A DNA stretch of 8,067 nt from an uncultured Oscillospiraceae bacterium (GTDB lineage Bacteria > Bacillota_A > Clostridia > Oscillospirales > Oscillospiraceae), in NCBI GenBank assembly GCA_910579155.1, contig CAJTTS010000133.1, positions 1 to 8,067 on the forward strand. Reading direction: 5' to 3'. A program made the position numbers and the translations under genes. The notes beneath the pieces are model-generated. The model was not told the DNA's origin and searched no databases. It worked only from the letters and a program-made list of their open reading frames with translations. Below, piece by piece: positions 6,795 to 8,067 of this stretch. Positions within the stretch are counted from its first letter, which is position 1. Each line of letters opens with the position of its first letter.

Positions 6795-7880
6795 ATGGAA
6801 AAGTATAAAGTCGGCGTCATCGGCGCCACCGGCATGGTGGGCCAGCGCTTCGTCGCCCTGCTGGAGAACCATCCCTGGTTCCGGCTCGCCGTGGTGGCCG
6901 CCAGCCCCCGCTCCGCTGGCAAGCGGTACGAGGACGCGGTGGGCGGCCGCTGGGCCATGGACACCCCCATCCCCGCGCAGGCAAAGGACCTGATCTTGCT
7001 CAGCGCCCAGGACGACGTGGAGCAAATCGCCTCCCAGGTGGATTTCGTGTTCTCCGCCGTGGACATGAAGAAGGACGAGATCAAGGCGCTGGAGGAGGAG
7101 TACGCCCGGCACGAGTGCCCGGTGGTGTCAAACAACTCCGCCCACCGCTGGACCCCCGACGTACCCATGGTCATCCCCGAGGTGAACCCGGAGCACATTG
7201 AGGTTATCAAGGCCCAGCGGGAGCGGCTGGGTGCCAAACGTGGCTTTATCGCCGTCAAGTCCAACTGCTCCATCCAGAGCTATGTCCCCGCCCTGTCCCC
7301 CCTGCGCCAATTTGGCATTGAAAAGGTGCTGGTATGTACCTACCAGGCCATCTCCGGCGCGGGCAAGACCTTCCAGACCTGGCCCGAGATGGTGGATAAC
7401 CTGATCCCCTACATCGGCGGCGAGGAGGAAAAGAGCGAGCAGGAGCCGCTGAAGGTGTGGGGCCATGTGGAGAACGGCGTCATCGTCAACGCCGGTGGCG
7501 CCTCCATCACCGCTCAGTGCCTGCGGGTGCCCGTGTCCAACGGCCACACCGCCGCCGCCTTCGTCACCTTTAAAAACAAGCCCACCATGGAGCAGATGAA
7601 GGAGGCGTGGAAGAGCTTCAGGGGCCGTGCCCAGGAACTGAATCTGCCCACCGCCCCCAAGCAGTTCCTGAACTACTTCGAGGAGCTTGACCGGCCTCAG
7701 GCCAAGCTGGACCGGGATTTGGAGGGCGGCATGGCCGTCTCCATCGGCCGCCTGCGCCCGGACACCCAGTATGATTACAAGTTCGTCTCCCTGTCCCACA
7801 ACACCCTGCGGGGCGCGGCGGGCGGCGGCGTGGAGCTGGCCGAGCTGCTGTGCGCGGAGGGGTATATCGAGCGTCGGTAA
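6795..7880 (+). CDS. asd: aspartate-semialdehyde dehydrogenase, archaeal/fungal-type
   Basis: The enzyme reduces beta-aspartyl phosphate to aspartate semialdehyde with NADPH, the branch point to lysine/diaminopimelate, threonine and methionine. The cytoplasmic 361-residue protein has an N-terminal nucleotide-binding loop GVIGATGMVGQRF (7-19), a conserved SNNSAHR (112-118), catalytic Cys158 in VKSNCSIQ (154-161) and catalytic His251 in RVPVSNGHTAAAF (244-256). VSNNSAHRWTPDVPMVIPEVN and the SNCSIQ form of the active site place it in the branch shared with archaea, fungi and many Clostridia, not the E. coli type. The ATG at 6795 is eight bases after AGGAGGT (6780-6786). It appears to be transcribed alone, since no downstream gene is visible within 187 bases. 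No lysine riboswitch or other amino-acid-sensing leader is recognisable upstream. Confidence 0.96.
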   Translation: MEKYKVGVIGATGMVGQRFVALLENHPWFRLAVVAASPRSAGKRYEDAVGGRWAMDTPIPAQAKDLILLSAQDDVEQIASQVDFVFSAVDMKKDEIKALEEEYARHECPVVSNNSAHRWTPDVPMVIPEVNPEHIEVIKAQRERLGAKRGFIAVKSNCSIQSYVPALSPLRQFGIEKVLVCTYQAISGAGKTFQTWPEMVDNLIPYIGGEEEKSEQEPLKVWGHVENGVIVNAGGASITAQCLRVPVSNGHTAAAFVTFKNKPTMEQMKEAWKSFRGRAQELNLPTAPKQFLNYFEELDRPQAKLDRDLEGGMAVSIGRLRPDTQYDYKFVSLSHNTLRGAAGGGVELAELLCAEGYIERR

Positions 7881-7885
7881 GGGCT

Positions 7886-7917
7886 CTTCTTTTTCTTTCT
7901 GGAGAAAGAAAAAGAAG
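7886..7917. repeat. perfect purine/pyrimidine inverted repeat after asd
   Basis: A 15-base pyrimidine arm (CTTCTTTTTCTTTCT, 7886-7900) is followed by GG and its perfect reverse complement (7903-7917), six bases after the asd stop. In RNA it would fold to a stem of about 14 pairs with a UGGA loop. No U-tract follows directly; further purines (to 7929) come next, with TTTT only at 7931-7934. It is the natural candidate for the asd terminator or a 3'-end stabiliser, but it is not a textbook terminator. Its position and extreme strand asymmetry also fit a dispersed intergenic repeat. Confidence 0.7.
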
Positions 7918-7930
7918 CAAAAAGAAAGAC

Positions 7931-8067
7931 TTTTAATTCGTTACCAGCGTTGGAAATGTTATAAAGTTATCGCTCGACCATAAAGGACGGCATTAATCTA
8001 AAATATAAAATTTATATTTTTGATAATAAAATGCTTTTACAACTGCCTTAATTTTCACCTTGTTTTA
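7931..8067. other. AT-rich intergenic tail with no gene
   Basis: After asd the base composition drops abruptly from GC-rich to strongly AT-rich and stays so to the window edge. I find no open frame with a ribosome binding site in this stretch on either strand. It holds an AT-only palindrome (8000-8020) and a TGATAAT-like box (8021-8027) without a matching -35. The region may be a promoter region for a gene beyond the window or the edge of different DNA; the sequence does not decide. Confidence 0.5.
8000..8020. repeat. AT-only palindrome
   Basis: AAAATATAAA (8000-8009) is separated by one A from its perfect reverse complement TTTATATTTT (8011-8020). It could be a weak hairpin, a protein-binding or DNA-bending site, or a chance product of AT-rich sequence. 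Confidence 0.45.

Noticed and set aside
7886..7917. Ordinary intrinsic terminator for asd
   Set aside because: The stem is AT-rich and no U-tract follows directly, so I left it as an inverted repeat with a possible terminator role rather than calling it a terminator.

Overview
The window looks like chromosomal DNA from a GC-rich, probably spore-forming member of the Clostridia, of the Oscillospiraceae type (relatives of Flavonifractor, Pseudoflavonifractor, Intestinimonas or Oscillibacter). The grounds are GC-rich third codon positions, strong AGGAGG-type ribosome binding sites, a SpoIID/LytB-family wall protein, a clostridial-style hybrid histidine kinase and an archaeal/fungal-type aspartate-semialdehyde dehydrogenase. 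The genus is inference; no rRNA or marker gene is present.

There are five complete protein genes and no RNA genes, CRISPR arrays or recognisable mobile elements. From left to right: an AT-rich leader (1-180) with a possible sigma-A promoter; a soluble hybrid histidine kinase (181-1845, +); and 42 bases later a 622-residue protein with a divergent C-terminal HD-GYP domain (1888-3756, +), probably in the same transcript. A strong hairpin terminator at 3766-3800 ends this pair. Its T-tract overlaps the stop codon of the convergent queA (3799-4842, -). queA is the second gene of a minus-strand operon; its GTG start overlaps the stop of a secreted SpoIID/LytB-like protein (4839-6599, -). A divergent intergenic region (6600-6794) has good sigma-A candidates in both directions. 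asd (6795-7880, +) follows. The last 187 bases carry a perfect purine/pyrimidine hairpin and then a sharply AT-rich stretch with an AT-only palindrome.

Functionally there are three units. The first is a signalling pair: the kinase has no sensor domain, a degenerate internal receiver and an intact terminal receiver. Its partner is a possible cyclic-dinucleotide phosphodiesterase with an unrecognised helical N-terminal region of about 390 residues. The second couples a predicted peptidoglycan-acting enzyme with queuosine tRNA modification. The third is lysine/threonine/methionine (and diaminopimelate) precursor synthesis. The signalling pair is the least described part and the best candidate for something new; the other genes are well-known families with some architectural oddities.
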